Assembly (NCBI GenBank): GCA_005884765.1
Contig: VAZV01000134.1
Coordinates: forward strand, 1 to 57,505
DNA from: Alphaproteobacteria bacterium
GTDB taxonomy: Bacteria > Pseudomonadota > Alphaproteobacteria > Rhizobiales > Xanthobacteraceae
Length of the DNA stretch: 57,505 bases
Reading direction: 5' to 3'
Position numbers and translations under genes: made by a program. Positions 9,295 through 18,009 of the stretch are shown in pieces (position 1 is the first letter of the stretch; each line of letters opens with the position of its first letter). A model generated the notes under the pieces. It saw only the letters and a list, made by a program, of their open reading frames with translations, did not search any database and had not been told where the DNA came from.

Positions 9295-10260
9295 TTACTT
9301 CTTCAGCAGGTCCTTCAGATATGCGGTGAACTCCGCGACGTTGGACTTGCTGATCACCTTGGTCGGCACGATCAGCTTGCTGTCCGCCGGGATCCAGGAC
9401 TTGTCGCCGTTCAGCGTTTTGATGATGTTGGTGGCGGAGAGGTAGCCGAACTCGTACGGCTGCTGCACGACCGTGGATTCGATCGTGCCGTCGGAAATAC
9501 CCCGCAGCGTGCGCTGGTCCTCGTCGAAGCCGACGATCTTTACCTTGCCCGCCTTGCCCGCCGCCTTCACCGAGTCATAAATAAGCGGCGTCTCGTAGCT
9601 CCACAGGCCGGACAACAGCGCAATGTCGGGATATTTGACGAGCACGTTCTCCATGTTCGCTTTGGCCTTGGCGGAGTCCACCTGGTCGGTGAACACATCG
9701 ACCAGCTCGACCTTGGTGCCGGCGATCGCTTCCTTGATACCCTGCACCCGCTCGCGGGCGTTGTCGGCGTCCATCGTGCCGACAAACAACGCGATCTTAC
9801 CGCCGTTCGGCAGCGCCTTCTTGATCTCCTCACCCGCCTGCCGCCCTGCCGCGACGTTGTCGGTGCCGATATAGGCGAGACGCTTGCTCTGCGGTGCGTC
9901 GCTATCCGTCGTGATCAACACGGCATTGGCCGCAACCTTGTTGAGTTCTTCGGTTGCGTGCTGCGCATCGTCGACGGAGATGGAGATGCCGGCGACGCCG
10001 CGCACCATCAGGTCGTCCAGCTCGCGCCGCTGGCCCGCCGCGGTTCCTTCGTTGGTGACAATCAACTCGATATTGTATTCCGGGTGTTCCTTCTGCGCCT
10101 TCTCAAGTCCGCGGCCGGCGATGGTCCAGAAGTCGGCCGCGACATTGGTCACGAGCGCGATGGTCTTTTTCTGCTGCGCCTGCGCCACCCCAGTGGCGAT
10201 CGCGAGCGCGGTTGCGCTCGCCAGCAGCGGCACGATCAATTTCTTCATTGAGTCCTTCAT
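9295..10260 (-). CDS. Periplasmic sugar-binding protein (ribose/xylose type)
   Basis: 321-aa periplasmic binding protein of the RbsB-like (Peripla_BP_4) family, first gene of the importer operon. Signal peptide MKKLIVPLLASATALAIATGVAQAQ, then the mature fold KTIALVTNVAADFWTIAGRG, ELIVTNEGTAAGQRRELDDL, LAYIGTDNVAAGRQAGEEIK and KVKIVGFDEDQRTLRGISDG. The ATG at 10260 (MKDSMKK) has GGGAGG five bases upstream; a GTG two codons earlier is possible. Placement between the xylose genes and a ROK regulator suggests a pentose or related sugar as ligand, which the sequence alone does not prove. Confidence 0.92.
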   Translation of the reverse strand: MKDSMKKLIVPLLASATALAIATGVAQAQQKKTIALVTNVAADFWTIAGRGLEKAQKEHPEYNIELIVTNEGTAAGQRRELDDLMVRGVAGISISVDDAQHATEELNKVAANAVLITTDSDAPQSKRLAYIGTDNVAAGRQAGEEIKKALPNGGKIALFVGTMDADNARERVQGIKEAIAGTKVELVDVFTDQVDSAKAKANMENVLVKYPDIALLSGLWSYETPLIYDSVKAAGKAGKVKIVGFDEDQRTLRGISDGTIESTVVQQPYEFGYLSATNIIKTLNGDKSWIPADSKLIVPTKVISKSNVAEFTAYLKDLLKK

Positions 10261-10324
10261 ATGCACCTCCCTTTTGTCACCCCGGTATGAGGGGATCCAC
10301 GCTCGGCGCTTCTGCGCCTATTTT

Positions 10325-10343
10325 ATTTATCTCGCGAATAAAT
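10325..10343. promoter_or_regulatory. Candidate ROK-regulator operator
   Basis: The near-palindrome atttat-c-tcgcga-ataaat sits between the divergent binding-protein and ROK genes, and a further ataaat half lies just to the right (10351-10356). AT-rich arms flanking a CG core resemble the operators known for ROK repressors of the NagC/Mlc type. Position and symmetry support a shared control site; binding is inferred. Confidence 0.45.
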
Positions 10344-10498
10344 TAGGCGAAATAAATCTCCAGTCAAGGCTGTTCTCACTCCCTTCTTCAAGCACGAATA
10401 GCAGACGAGATCCGACGAACGGCCTTTCGCCTGTGCTTTTTACCTTTCACTTAGTTTCACACGTTGATTAACTTCACCGATCGAATTAAAAAAGCCGA

Positions 10499-11770
10499 AT
10501 GGATGAGCAGCCCGAGCTGCCGAGACGTGCTTCAAGCGTGGCCCGCGCATCGAACCGCGGCCGCCTCGTCGAAGTCTTGCGACGCCAAGGGCCATCGCCG
10601 CGCGTAGAGCTCGCACGTAGCACGGGGCTGAGCTTCCCAGCCATTTCGGCCATAACGTCGAGACTGATGGCGGAAGAGCTGCTGTGCGAGGCCGAGACCG
10701 GGGCGGCGATGTCGTGGTCCGAAGATGCCGACGAAGAGGATGCGGACGGGCTGAACGGCCGTCGCCGTGGCCGGCCTGCAGTACTGCTGACGCTGAACCC
10801 GGAGTTTGGCCGCATCGTTGCGGTCTCGCTGCGCATGAACCTGATTGAGACCCTGATCGCGGATTTCAGTGGTTCCGGCTTGGCGCAATCGCGATGCGCA
10901 CTCGCGACGCGTGCTCTCGATGCAGGCGCGTTGTGCGATCTCGTGATCGCGCAGATCGATGCCATGCTTGACGCGACGGCCACGCCGCGCCATCGGCTGC
11001 TGGGAATCGGGATTGCGCTGCAGGGCATCGTGAACGCCGACACCGGCCGGCATCTATGGAGTCCGGCGCTATCGGTCACTGACGTCGATTTGGCGAAGCC
11101 GTTGCGTCAGGCATTTGGAGTCGAGGTCGTGATGGCGAACGACGCCGTCGCGGTTGCGCTGGCCCTCGCGGCCGCGGAACCGGCACTGGCGCAGGGCCTC
11201 TCGGCCACGATCATGGTCGGCCACGGCGTCGGGATGGGCGTCGTTGTCGACGGTGAAGCGCGCTGGGGCGCCGGCGCCGGCAGCGAGATCGGCCATGTCA
11301 AGCTGGCGCCGGATGGTCCGCAATGCCGCTGCGGCCAACGCGGCTGCATCGAGGCCTATCTCGCCGACTATGCGCTCTACCGCGATGCCCGCACCTTTCT
11401 CGACCTCCCGCCGGCGGCGTCGCAGCAGCCATCCGAGGCGCAGATGGCTCTGCTGCGCGAGCGAGCACTGGGCGGCGATCCCCGCCTCGAGCAGTTATTC
11501 GGGCAGGCAGGCCGCGCGCTTGCAGAGGCGGTCGCCGCGACGATATCGGTGCTGCGCCCGCATCATGTCATCCTCGCGGGCCCCGGCCTGCAGGCTTTTG
11601 AGATGATGCGCCGCGCCTATGAAGAGCGGCTCGACCAGGCGGTGTTGCCATGGCTGCTCAAGTCGACGGCGATACATGTGCGTCCGAGCGAGTCGGCGAC
11701 AATTGTCGACGGCATGGTGCGGCGGACGCTGCGGGTCGTGGACAGAAATCAGATGGAGACGACCGAGTGA
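10499..11770 (+). CDS. ROK-family transcriptional regulator
   Basis: 423 aa. N-terminal winged helix-turn-helix at residues 15-60 (ASNRGRLVEVLRRQGPSPRV, LARSTGLSFPAISAITSRLM) is fused to a ROK sugar-kinase-like domain: AVSLRMNLIETLIADFSG, LLGIGIALQGIVNADTG, VMANDAVAVALA, GVVVDGEARWGAGAGSEIGH and the zinc-binding CRCGQRGCIEAYL. An acidic, low-complexity insert (residues 70-90, EDADEEDADG) separates the domains. It is divergent from the sugar importer and immediately upstream of the dehydrogenase gene, so it probably represses or activates one or both in response to the imported sugar. No clear ribosome binding site precedes the ATG. Confidence 0.9.
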   Translation: MDEQPELPRRASSVARASNRGRLVEVLRRQGPSPRVELARSTGLSFPAISAITSRLMAEELLCEAETGAAMSWSEDADEEDADGLNGRRRGRPAVLLTLNPEFGRIVAVSLRMNLIETLIADFSGSGLAQSRCALATRALDAGALCDLVIAQIDAMLDATATPRHRLLGIGIALQGIVNADTGRHLWSPALSVTDVDLAKPLRQAFGVEVVMANDAVAVALALAAAEPALAQGLSATIMVGHGVGMGVVVDGEARWGAGAGSEIGHVKLAPDGPQCRCGQRGCIEAYLADYALYRDARTFLDLPPAASQQPSEAQMALLRERALGGDPRLEQLFGQAGRALAEAVAATISVLRPHHVILAGPGLQAFEMMRRAYEERLDQAVLPWLLKSTAIHVRPSESATIVDGMVRRTLRVVDRNQMETTE

Positions 11771-11849
11771 ACACCGGGAGCCGCGGCTCTTTGTTTGAGT
11801 CACAGTGACGCATCCGGCGCCGTTCATCTGGCAAATCGAGAGGATGCCA

Positions 11850-12608
11850 ATGCAGGGCGCCATCTATCCAAGCCTCAAGGACCGAACTATATTGGTGACC
11901 GGCGGCGGTTCCGGCATCGGCGAAGCCATCGTCCGCCAGTTCGTCGGCCAGGGCTCGCGGGTCGGTTTCATCGACATCGATGTGAAGGCCTCAGAGCGGC
12001 TACTGGCCAGCCTGCCGGCGCATGCCAGCGTGCACTTCGAGCACGCCGATCTGCGCGACATCAATGCCCTGAGACGCGCAGTCGCCGGCGTCCGCGAGGC
12101 GCTCGGGCCGATCACCATCCTGGTCAATAACGCGGCCCGCGATGACCGTCATGCGATCGAGGACGTCACGCCGGAATATTGGGACGAGCGGATCGCCGTC
12201 AACCTGAAACATAAGTTCTTTGCCGCCCAGGCGGTCGCGCCGGACATGATCCAGGCGGGGGGCGGTTCGATCGTCAACATCGGCTCGGTGAGTTGGGTGA
12301 TCGGCCAGGGCAACATGCTCTGCTACACCACCGCCAAGTCCGCGGTTCAGGGCCTAACCCGTGCGCTCGCCCGCGATCTTGGGCCGAACAACGTGCGGGT
12401 CAATTCCATCCTGCCCGGATGGATCATGACCGAGCGGCAGCAGGATTTGTGGTTGACGCCCGTAGGTGAGGCCGAACTCATGCAGCGCCAATGCCTTAAG
12501 CGCAAGCTCATACCGGACGACATTGCCCGCGTCGTCCTCTTCTTCGCCGCCGACGACAGCGGCGCTTGCACAAACCAGAACTACATCGTCGATGGCGGCT
12601 GGGCCTGA
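11850..12608 (+). CDS. Short-chain dehydrogenase, probable D-xylose 1-dehydrogenase
   Basis: 252-aa NAD(P)-dependent classical SDR. Nucleotide-binding TGGGSGIG at residues 17-24, NNA at 93-95, and the Ser146/148-Tyr159-Lys163 catalytic set in GSVSW and CYTTAKSA. The opening AIYPSLK, then NNAARDDRHAIEDVTPEYWDE cut into the same blocks, closely parallel what I recall of Caulobacter XylB (AIYPSLK, NNAGNDDRH, YWDERI.VNL), which oxidises D-xylose to xylonolactone. L-arabinose or another aldose remains possible. The ATG at 11850 is six bases after GAGAGG; an in-frame ATG at 11844 touches that site and is less likely. It follows the ROK gene by 79 bp on the same strand. Confidence 0.8.
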   Translation: MQGAIYPSLKDRTILVTGGGSGIGEAIVRQFVGQGSRVGFIDIDVKASERLLASLPAHASVHFEHADLRDINALRRAVAGVREALGPITILVNNAARDDRHAIEDVTPEYWDERIAVNLKHKFFAAQAVAPDMIQAGGGSIVNIGSVSWVIGQGNMLCYTTAKSAVQGLTRALARDLGPNNVRVNSILPGWIMTERQQDLWLTPVGEAELMQRQCLKRKLIPDDIARVVLFFAADDSGACTNQNYIVDGGWA

Positions 12609-12869
12609 CCGCAGCCGGCCGGTCATTGAGCGGCAGCGCCTCGCCGTCGTCAGCTTAGACCAGGGAGACTCGTCCGGGGCGCCGCAAGGCCGCCTGTTCG
12701 AGTCCCGACAGGCCGGACGCCGTCGGCCGCCAGATTCCGCGGCGCTACTCTACCGTGGGCGGCTGGGCAGGCATGGAACATGTTCGCGACAAGTTTTTCC
12801 GGGTTGAATGTCGGTTCAGGGAGCGCTCGGACGTCCTCGAATTATATGCCGGCCAACCTGGAGTTCGAT

Positions 12870-13571
12870 ATGGTCCAGATCAGCGACGCGATGCCCGACA
12901 TAGTTTCCTCAGCGCAGTGGCAAGAGGCCTCCGAGCGTTTGCTCGCGAAGGAGAAGGCGCTGACCCGCGCCCGAGATGCCTTGGCCGCCGAGCGCCGTCG
13001 CCTGCCAATGACGAAGATTGAGAAGGCCTACATCTTTGAGGGCGCGGAGGGCCAGGTGAGCCTTGTGGATCTGTTCGACGGGCGGCCTCAGCTTCTTCTG
13101 TATCATTTCATGTTTGCACCAGCGGTGCATGGCTGGCCCACAGCCGGGTGTCCGGGATGTTCAATGTTCACCGACAACATTGGCCAGTTCACAACCGAGC
13201 ACCTGAAAGCCCGGGGCGTCACGCTGGCGCTGGTGTCCCTCGCGCCCTTTGCGAACGTCGAATCTTATCGGAAGCGCATGGGATGGCCGCATCGGTGGGT
13301 ATCGAGCGCGAACACCAGCTTCAATTCGGACTTCGGGATGACCACACCCGAGGGGGAGCATCATGGTCTTTCGGTATTCCTGCGCCGTGGCGACGATGTC
13401 TATCGCACCTATTTCACAGCTCAACGTGGGTGCGAAGCGGCCGGAAACGTGTGGGGCTTCCTCGATGTGACGCCCTACGGGCGACAGGAGACTTGGGAGG
13501 ATTCACCGCCCGGGTGGCCGCAAACGAAGCCCTACGAATGGTGGCGTAGGCATGACGAATATCCAGCGTGA
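12870..13571 (+). CDS. DUF899 family thioredoxin-fold protein
   Basis: 233-aa cytoplasmic protein of the DUF899 group, whose biochemical role is not established. An N-terminal helix (WQEASERLLAKEKALTRARD, ALAAERRRLP) leads into a thioredoxin-like domain: VSLVDLFDGRPQLLLYHFMF, then a CxxC pair in AGCPGCSMFTDN, LVSLAPFANVESYRKRMGWP and a C-terminal DVTPYGRQETWEDSPPGWP. The CPGC motif suggests a redox function but this is inference. The ATG at 12870 has GGAG seven bases upstream; an in-frame ATG at 12846 would add eight residues. It stands alone, with a tRNA-Leu fragment beginning six bases past the stop codon. Confidence 0.85.
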   Translation: MVQISDAMPDIVSSAQWQEASERLLAKEKALTRARDALAAERRRLPMTKIEKAYIFEGAEGQVSLVDLFDGRPQLLLYHFMFAPAVHGWPTAGCPGCSMFTDNIGQFTTEHLKARGVTLALVSLAPFANVESYRKRMGWPHRWVSSANTSFNSDFGMTTPEGEHHGLSVFLRRGDDVYRTYFTAQRGCEAAGNVWGFLDVTPYGRQETWEDSPPGWPQTKPYEWWRRHDEYPA

Positions 13572-13881
13572 CCAAAGCGGACGTGGCAGAACTGGTAGAC
13601 GCAAGGGACTTAAATTGCCTTGCGACTCTTGATACCTCTCACCTTTTTTGGAAAACACGATCTCGCTTTCGGCAGCAACCTGCCGGGACGAAGCGAGATT
13701 TGGAAACATTTTTTGCGGCCTCTGATGGCCCTCGAGAGATTTGCGAAACCCTTCGCGTATTGCTGGAAAGCGCGCCGAAGGAGCAGCCGCCCTGCTTCGC
13801 TCGGATTTCGGGTTGCTGGACAGGCGAGCTTAAGGCGTTCACTCTTGTCGAGGGTGTCCTTTCGACCAAGCCAAGCCCGTC
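13572..13881. other. Non-coding interval after the tRNA-Leu fragment
   Basis: 310 bp holding the tRNA-Leu half and a strong two-part hairpin at 13660-13699: outer arms atctcgctt and aagcgagat, inner arms cggcag and ctgccg around caac. A T-run (13705-13715) follows about ten bases later. No coding sequence is supported; an open frame across it merely translates the tRNA. The hairpin could be a terminator or part of an attachment site. Confidence 0.5.
13577..13622 (+). tRNA. tRNA-Leu(UAA) 5' half, truncated
   Basis: gcggacgtggcagaactggt and the following agacgcaagggact-taa reproduce the acceptor 5' strand, D-arm and anticodon (taa at 13611-13613) of alphaproteobacterial tRNA-Leu(UAA). The match fades within the 3' side of the anticodon stem (tgcct does not pair fully with aggga), and there is no long variable arm, T-arm or acceptor 3' strand. 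This is therefore a non-functional half gene, most likely a recombination scar. A fragment of this kind is expected where a tRNA gene served as an integration site. Confidence 0.75.
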
Positions 13882-15444
13882 ATGACCTCGAAGCCAAATC
13901 TGCTCACATCGGCAGCGCCGATTAATATTGGAATCGATGTCGGAACACAGTCGATCCGCGCGATCGCCTTCGACCCGCGTGGCAGCGAGGTCGCTGGCGC
14001 ACAGCGCCCTACCCCTGCGCGGATGATCGACGGCCGAAACGGCGAATATGACCCCGACGCGCTCTTTGCCTGCGTACGCGATTGCCTGACGGACGTGGGG
14101 CGGCAAGTGCGCAACAGGCCCATAGCGGGACTTGCTGTGGCAAGCGTCGGCGAAAGCTGCGTGCTCGTTGATGGAGGCGGCCGGGCGCTCGCACCCGCTC
14201 TTGTCTGGTTCGACTGGCGCAGCGAGGCGGCTGCGACGGCGCTCGCCGAGAAGATCGGCAAGGAGCGCATCTTTGAAATCACCGGCCTGCCGGTCGATCC
14301 GACGCTGACGCTCTGCAAGCTCCTCTGGATGAAGGAGCACTGGCCAGAGGCTCTGAGGCGCGCGCGACGGGTGCTCTGCATTGCTGACTGGATCGCCTTT
14401 TGTCTGACGGGTGAAGCCGCGACCGATTTCACGCTCGCCTCCCGCACGCTCTGCCTCGATCTCGGAGCAAGATGCTGGTCCGAGGAGCTGGTTGCGGATG
14501 CAAGCATCGATCCGGCGCTGCTTTGTCCGCTGGCGCCCAGCGGATCGCCACTCGGCGCAGTGCGCGCGGATATCCGCTCCAGCACCGGGATTTCCGGCGA
14601 GTGCATTGTAGCGGTTGGCGGTCACGATCATCTTGTCGGGTCCTATGCGGCGGGCGTCACGCGCCCCGGCATGCTGCTCGACAGCCTCGGCACGGCCGAG
14701 GCTCTGCTCTTGGTGACCGATAGCCCGCTGATGGATGAGAAGATCTTGCGGCAAGGCTATGTGCAGGGCGCGATAGAGACACATCGAGCGCTCTCCTATC
14801 TGGGGGGCACGATGAACAGTTCTGGCGGTGCCGTGGAGTGGCTGCGAAGCCTGACCGGTGGGGTGCCTCATAAGTCGCTCATTGAGGAAGCCAATGCGGT
14901 GGGCCCGGGAAGCACCGGTGTCGTTTTCCTGCCGCATCTCGCCTATGCGCCGCCGCCCGCGCCGGATCTTACGGCGCGCGGTGCATTCATCGGGCTTGGC
15001 GCGCACAGCAGCCGCGGCGCCATCTACCGTTCAGTGCTTGAAGGGATCGCAATGCAGGCGGGCCGCGTGGTCGACGGGCTCGCTGCGTTGCCCGGCATCG
15101 GCGTGCCGGGCGAATATCGGGTGATCGGCGGCAATTCGCGCAATCCGCTGCTCATCGCGATCAAGGCCGCCGTATTCGGTGCGCCGATCATCGTTGTCGA
15201 CCAGCCGGAGGCTACGGCGCTGGGTGCGGCCCTTCTCGGCGGCATAGCTGCCGGGCTTTGGCTGGACCTGGATGCCGCGCTTGCCAGTATCGAACAACGC
15301 GAGCATGTCGTTGAGCCTGATCCGGAATGGCTGGCCGCCTATGCGGAGATCCGGCGGCGCGTCTTCGATCCGCTTCAGGAGGCGCTGAAGCCTTTCAACG
15401 AGTCGATCATATCCACGGCGGCAAAGCGTCGCGGAGCGCCTTAA
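13882..15444 (+). CDS. FGGY-family carbohydrate kinase
   Basis: 520-aa sugar or polyol kinase. N-terminal phosphate-binding GIDVGTQSIRAIAFD at about residue 17, LAVASVGESCVLVDGGG, VWFDWRSEAAA, the catalytic-Asp region VAVGGHDHLVGSYAAGV, SLGTAEALLLV, and C-terminal YRVIGGNSRNPLLIAIKAAV with EATALGAALLG. It differs from xylB of this window (no GQMHG), so it is a different branch, with substrate unknown; ketoses and sugar alcohols are typical. The neighbouring class I aldolase suggests a kinase-then-aldolase route in which the kinase makes a ketose phosphate. It converges on the aldolase gene, 98 bp away, and is separated from the importer genes. Confidence 0.87.
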   Translation: MTSKPNLLTSAAPINIGIDVGTQSIRAIAFDPRGSEVAGAQRPTPARMIDGRNGEYDPDALFACVRDCLTDVGRQVRNRPIAGLAVASVGESCVLVDGGGRALAPALVWFDWRSEAAATALAEKIGKERIFEITGLPVDPTLTLCKLLWMKEHWPEALRRARRVLCIADWIAFCLTGEAATDFTLASRTLCLDLGARCWSEELVADASIDPALLCPLAPSGSPLGAVRADIRSSTGISGECIVAVGGHDHLVGSYAAGVTRPGMLLDSLGTAEALLLVTDSPLMDEKILRQGYVQGAIETHRALSYLGGTMNSSGGAVEWLRSLTGGVPHKSLIEEANAVGPGSTGVVFLPHLAYAPPPAPDLTARGAFIGLGAHSSRGAIYRSVLEGIAMQAGRVVDGLAALPGIGVPGEYRVIGGNSRNPLLIAIKAAVFGAPIIVVDQPEATALGAALLGGIAAGLWLDLDAALASIEQREHVVEPDPEWLAAYAEIRRRVFDPLQEALKPFNESIISTAAKRRGAP

Positions 15445-15542
15445 GGGTTGTCTTCGCCCGATCTTTCCCGGGCGTTTGGCGTCACGGCAGAGCGCCGTCA
15501 GTCGCGCTGAACGCTACGCATGGACGCCGCTGTTCAACGTGC

Positions 15543-16544
15543 TCAGGTTTTGAGCATGGGATCGGTCACCTCGTTGTCCTGATCGAGCGGCCGCCTTGCG
15601 CGAATGCCGGCTTTCGCAAGCGCATCGTGATAGAGCCGCACCGCCTCATTGGGCGAAGTCTCGCGTTCGACGACGCGGCGCATCAGGCGCACGATTTCGA
15701 TCGGCGATTCGGCATACCAGATCTTTCGGCCGAACAGAGCGACCCGCGCGCCGCATCGTTCGGCCTGTGCGACAAGTTCCATCGTATCGCGCGTGGTGCC
15801 CGCCGCACCGCCGAGAACACCGACGATGAGGTTCCGCGAGTCGAAGGAAGCGAGTTCCTCCATCACGCGCGGCCCGTTATAAACCATTTTCAGAAAAAGC
15901 GGCCGTTCGGCCGAGGCAACGCCCGCAAGGGCGCGGGCGATCGCATCATTCACGTAAAGGCCGAGATCGACGCCGCCCGTATCGATTGGAAGGGTGGGAT
16001 TGAAAACCTCGAGAAAATGGCGCATTCCGATCACTTCCGCCTCCTCGCGGAAGGCGGCATAGGCTTCGAGAGTAGTGACGTCTCGGTCGAGGTCGTTTTG
16101 GAACGTGATGGAGTAAAGGCCGAGATCGGCGACTGCGCGGGCGTGCTTGAGGCGTGCCGTGCGGAATGGCCTGGCTGGCGCGGTTTGATAGGAGCCGCCG
16201 CGGAGGTTCCAGATGTCTGTGGCGTCGTTCAGCCGCACGGCTGGCGTGACGGGAGTGTCCGAATAGGTGCCACTTGCATGCAGCGCTTCCGCTGAAGAAA
16301 CGGAAGTGAGCATGATGTCAACGAGGCCGGAACTGACCATTTCGCGCATGCCGGCACGATAATCGGCCATGGTTCGCATGCTGTCCGTTGGCTGGTTGTT
16401 TTCATTGTAGACCGGCCCAGGCGCACCCGCACCGAAGCCCATATCGCCATCCTTGGCATCCGCGATGATGAAATCAGCCGGCGCGTATTGCCCCGCGCGG
16501 ATGCGGGCGAGCTTGTGGTCCAGAGTCTTTTCACGCGCAGGCAT
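15543..16544 (-). CDS. DeoC/LacD-type class I aldolase
   Basis: 333-aa cytoplasmic aldolase-fold protein. The probable Schiff-base lysine is Lys219 in PLFLKMVYNGP; the surrounding beta-strands are FIIADAKDGDMGFG, LVDIMLTSVSSAEAL, LYSITFQNDLDRD, FLEVFNPTLPIDTGGVDLGL, LIVGVLGGAAGTTRD and ARVALFGRKIWYAESP, in the order of a TIM barrel. The substrate is not evident; cleavage of a phosphorylated ketose made by the neighbouring FGGY kinase is a reasonable hypothesis. It follows the ABC ATPase gene on the same strand after 78 bp, so the two are probably co-transcribed. Confidence 0.78.
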   Translation of the reverse strand: MPAREKTLDHKLARIRAGQYAPADFIIADAKDGDMGFGAGAPGPVYNENNQPTDSMRTMADYRAGMREMVSSGLVDIMLTSVSSAEALHASGTYSDTPVTPAVRLNDATDIWNLRGGSYQTAPARPFRTARLKHARAVADLGLYSITFQNDLDRDVTTLEAYAAFREEAEVIGMRHFLEVFNPTLPIDTGGVDLGLYVNDAIARALAGVASAERPLFLKMVYNGPRVMEELASFDSRNLIVGVLGGAAGTTRDTMELVAQAERCGARVALFGRKIWYAESPIEIVRLMRRVVERETSPNEAVRLYHDALAKAGIRARRPLDQDNEVTDPMLKT

Positions 16545-16622
16545 GAATAGTTTTCTCCTTGTTTGGTTGTGCCGATCGGCCGGGGCGGAACCCGCCGGGA
16601 GAGATGCCGACGCCGCTACCGC

Positions 16623-17726
16623 TCAGCCAGGAAGACCGCATAGAAGTCGGTCTGCCGTCCTGTCGAACAGGTAGATGTGCTCCGGACGCATGATCAGGTG
16701 AACCTTGTCGCCTTCGCGCCAGGATATCTTTCCCCCGACCAGCACGTTGAGCAGCTGCTGGGAGGGCAGCCGCGCTCTCACCAGAATTGTGTGCCCGAGC
16801 GGCTCGACGGTATCAACTGTCGCGCTCAGAGTGTAGACCCCGTCGCTTGCCGGGCGGTCGGAAAGCAGGACATGTTCCGGCCGGATGCCGAGCAGGAGGT
16901 CGCGGGCGCTTGATTGCCGTAGCGAGGCAAGCAGACGGTCTGCAAGTTCGAACCTAGCGTTCAGTGTCGTGAGCGTCACGCCGCTGTCATTTGCGACCCC
17001 CTCGAGGAAGTTCATCGGGGGACTTCCTATGAAACCGGCCACGTAGGAATTCAGCGGCTGTTCATAGAGCCCCATCGGCGTTCCAACCTGCTGCAACTTG
17101 CCGCCGAGCATGACCACGATCCGATCGCCCATGCTCAATGCCTCGATCTGATCATGGGTGACATAGAAGGTCGTGATGCCGAGGCGCTCCTGCAATTTGA
17201 TGATTTCGGACCGCATTTCCATGCGCAAGGCGGCATCGAGATTCGAAAGCGGTTCGTCCATGAGGAATACCCGCGGCTCGCGCATGATTGCGCGACCTAG
17301 CGCCACGCGCTGGCGCTGGCCGCCGGATAGTTCCCTCGGCCGGCGTTCAAGAAGATCTCCGATGCCCAGCATGCGTGAGACATGCTTTACCCGCGCCTCG
17401 ATGTCCGCTCTCGGCACCTTGCGAAGCTGCGATCCGAAAGCAAGATTCGAGAACACGTTAAGATGCGGGAAAAGCGCGTAGTTCTGGAACACCATGGCGA
17501 CATCCCGGTCACGTGGCAGGCGATCGGTAACGTCCTCGCCGTCGAACAGGATCTGTCCATCACTGACGGCCTCGAGGCCTGCGATCATGCGCATGGTGGA
17601 CGTTTTTCCGCAGCCGGAAGGCCCGACAAGAACGATGAATTCGCCCTCCGAGGTCTCGAGCGAGAAGTCCTCCACCGCAGAGACGTCGGCGAAGCGCTTC
17701 GAGACGTGTCTGAGCTCCACACTTGC
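16623..17726 (-). CDS. Sugar/polyol ABC transporter ATPase (MalK/UgpC type)
   Basis: 367-aa ATPase of the CUT1 class. Walker A GPSGCGKTSTMRMIAG near residue 38, Q-loop MVFQNYALFP, signature LSGGQRQRVALGRAIM, Walker B VFLMDEPLSNLD, switch His in TFYVTHDQIEAL, then the C-terminal TOBE-type domain (LLLGIRPEHVLL, MRPEHIYLFD). The start is placed at 17726 (MASVELRHV), ten codons inside the open frame. It is encoded divergently from its presumed partners, the binding protein and permeases beginning at 18010, which is uncommon for this class. It leads into the aldolase gene. Confidence 0.9.
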   Translation of the reverse strand, partial: ASVELRHVSKRFADVSAVEDFSLETSEGEFIVLVGPSGCGKTSTMRMIAGLEAVSDGQILFDGEDVTDRLPRDRDVAMVFQNYALFPHLNVFSNLAFGSQLRKVPRADIEARVKHVSRMLGIGDLLERRPRELSGGQRQRVALGRAIMREPRVFLMDEPLSNLDAALRMEMRSEIIKLQERLGITTFYVTHDQIEALSMGDRIVVMLGGKLQQVGTPMGLYEQPLNSYVAGFIGSPPMNFLEGVANDSGVTLTTLNARFELADRLLASLRQSSARDLLLGIRPEHVLLSDRPASDGVYTLSATVDTVEPLGHTILVRARLPSQQLLNVLVGGKISWREGDKVHLIMRPEHIYLFDRTADRLLCGLPG

Positions 17727-18009
17727 CATCGTTCGCCGTGTGCCTTTCTTCAGCACGGCCAGAGATCGCGGAGCACATCAGAACCGGCTGTCCCACGAAT
17801 TGATACACATCGCCGGCGCGGCTGTCCATGTGGTGGCCGGCGCCCGTTGCTCCGCCACTTTCCCGTGTTGACCCCTCCGAGGTGCCAGGACTAGATTGAA
17901 TTTCCGAAGGTGGCGCTCCGGTCATTTCCGTTTTGCCGGCAGGAGGAGGAATTTGCAGTCCGAAGCCGGATCGCATGCTTGACGCCCGCAATGGCGAAAG
18001 GAGGAGAAA
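17727..18009. promoter_or_regulatory. Divergent promoter region of the polyol-type importer
   Basis: 283 bp between the ATPase gene (leftward) and binding-protein gene (rightward). No coding sequence is supported. The region must hold two opposed promoters; AAAGGAGGAGAAA just before 18010 is the ribosome binding site of the binding-protein gene. No regulator gene is adjacent, so control is presumably from elsewhere. Confidence 0.5.

Noticed and set aside
12640..12720. tRNA-like stretch with ttcgagtcccg
   Set aside because: T-arm does not pair and no anticodon loop can be folded; probably chance.
13639..15006. Minus-strand frame of 455 codons
   Set aside because: Antisense to the FGGY kinase, whose motifs are certain; composition is that of a shadow frame.
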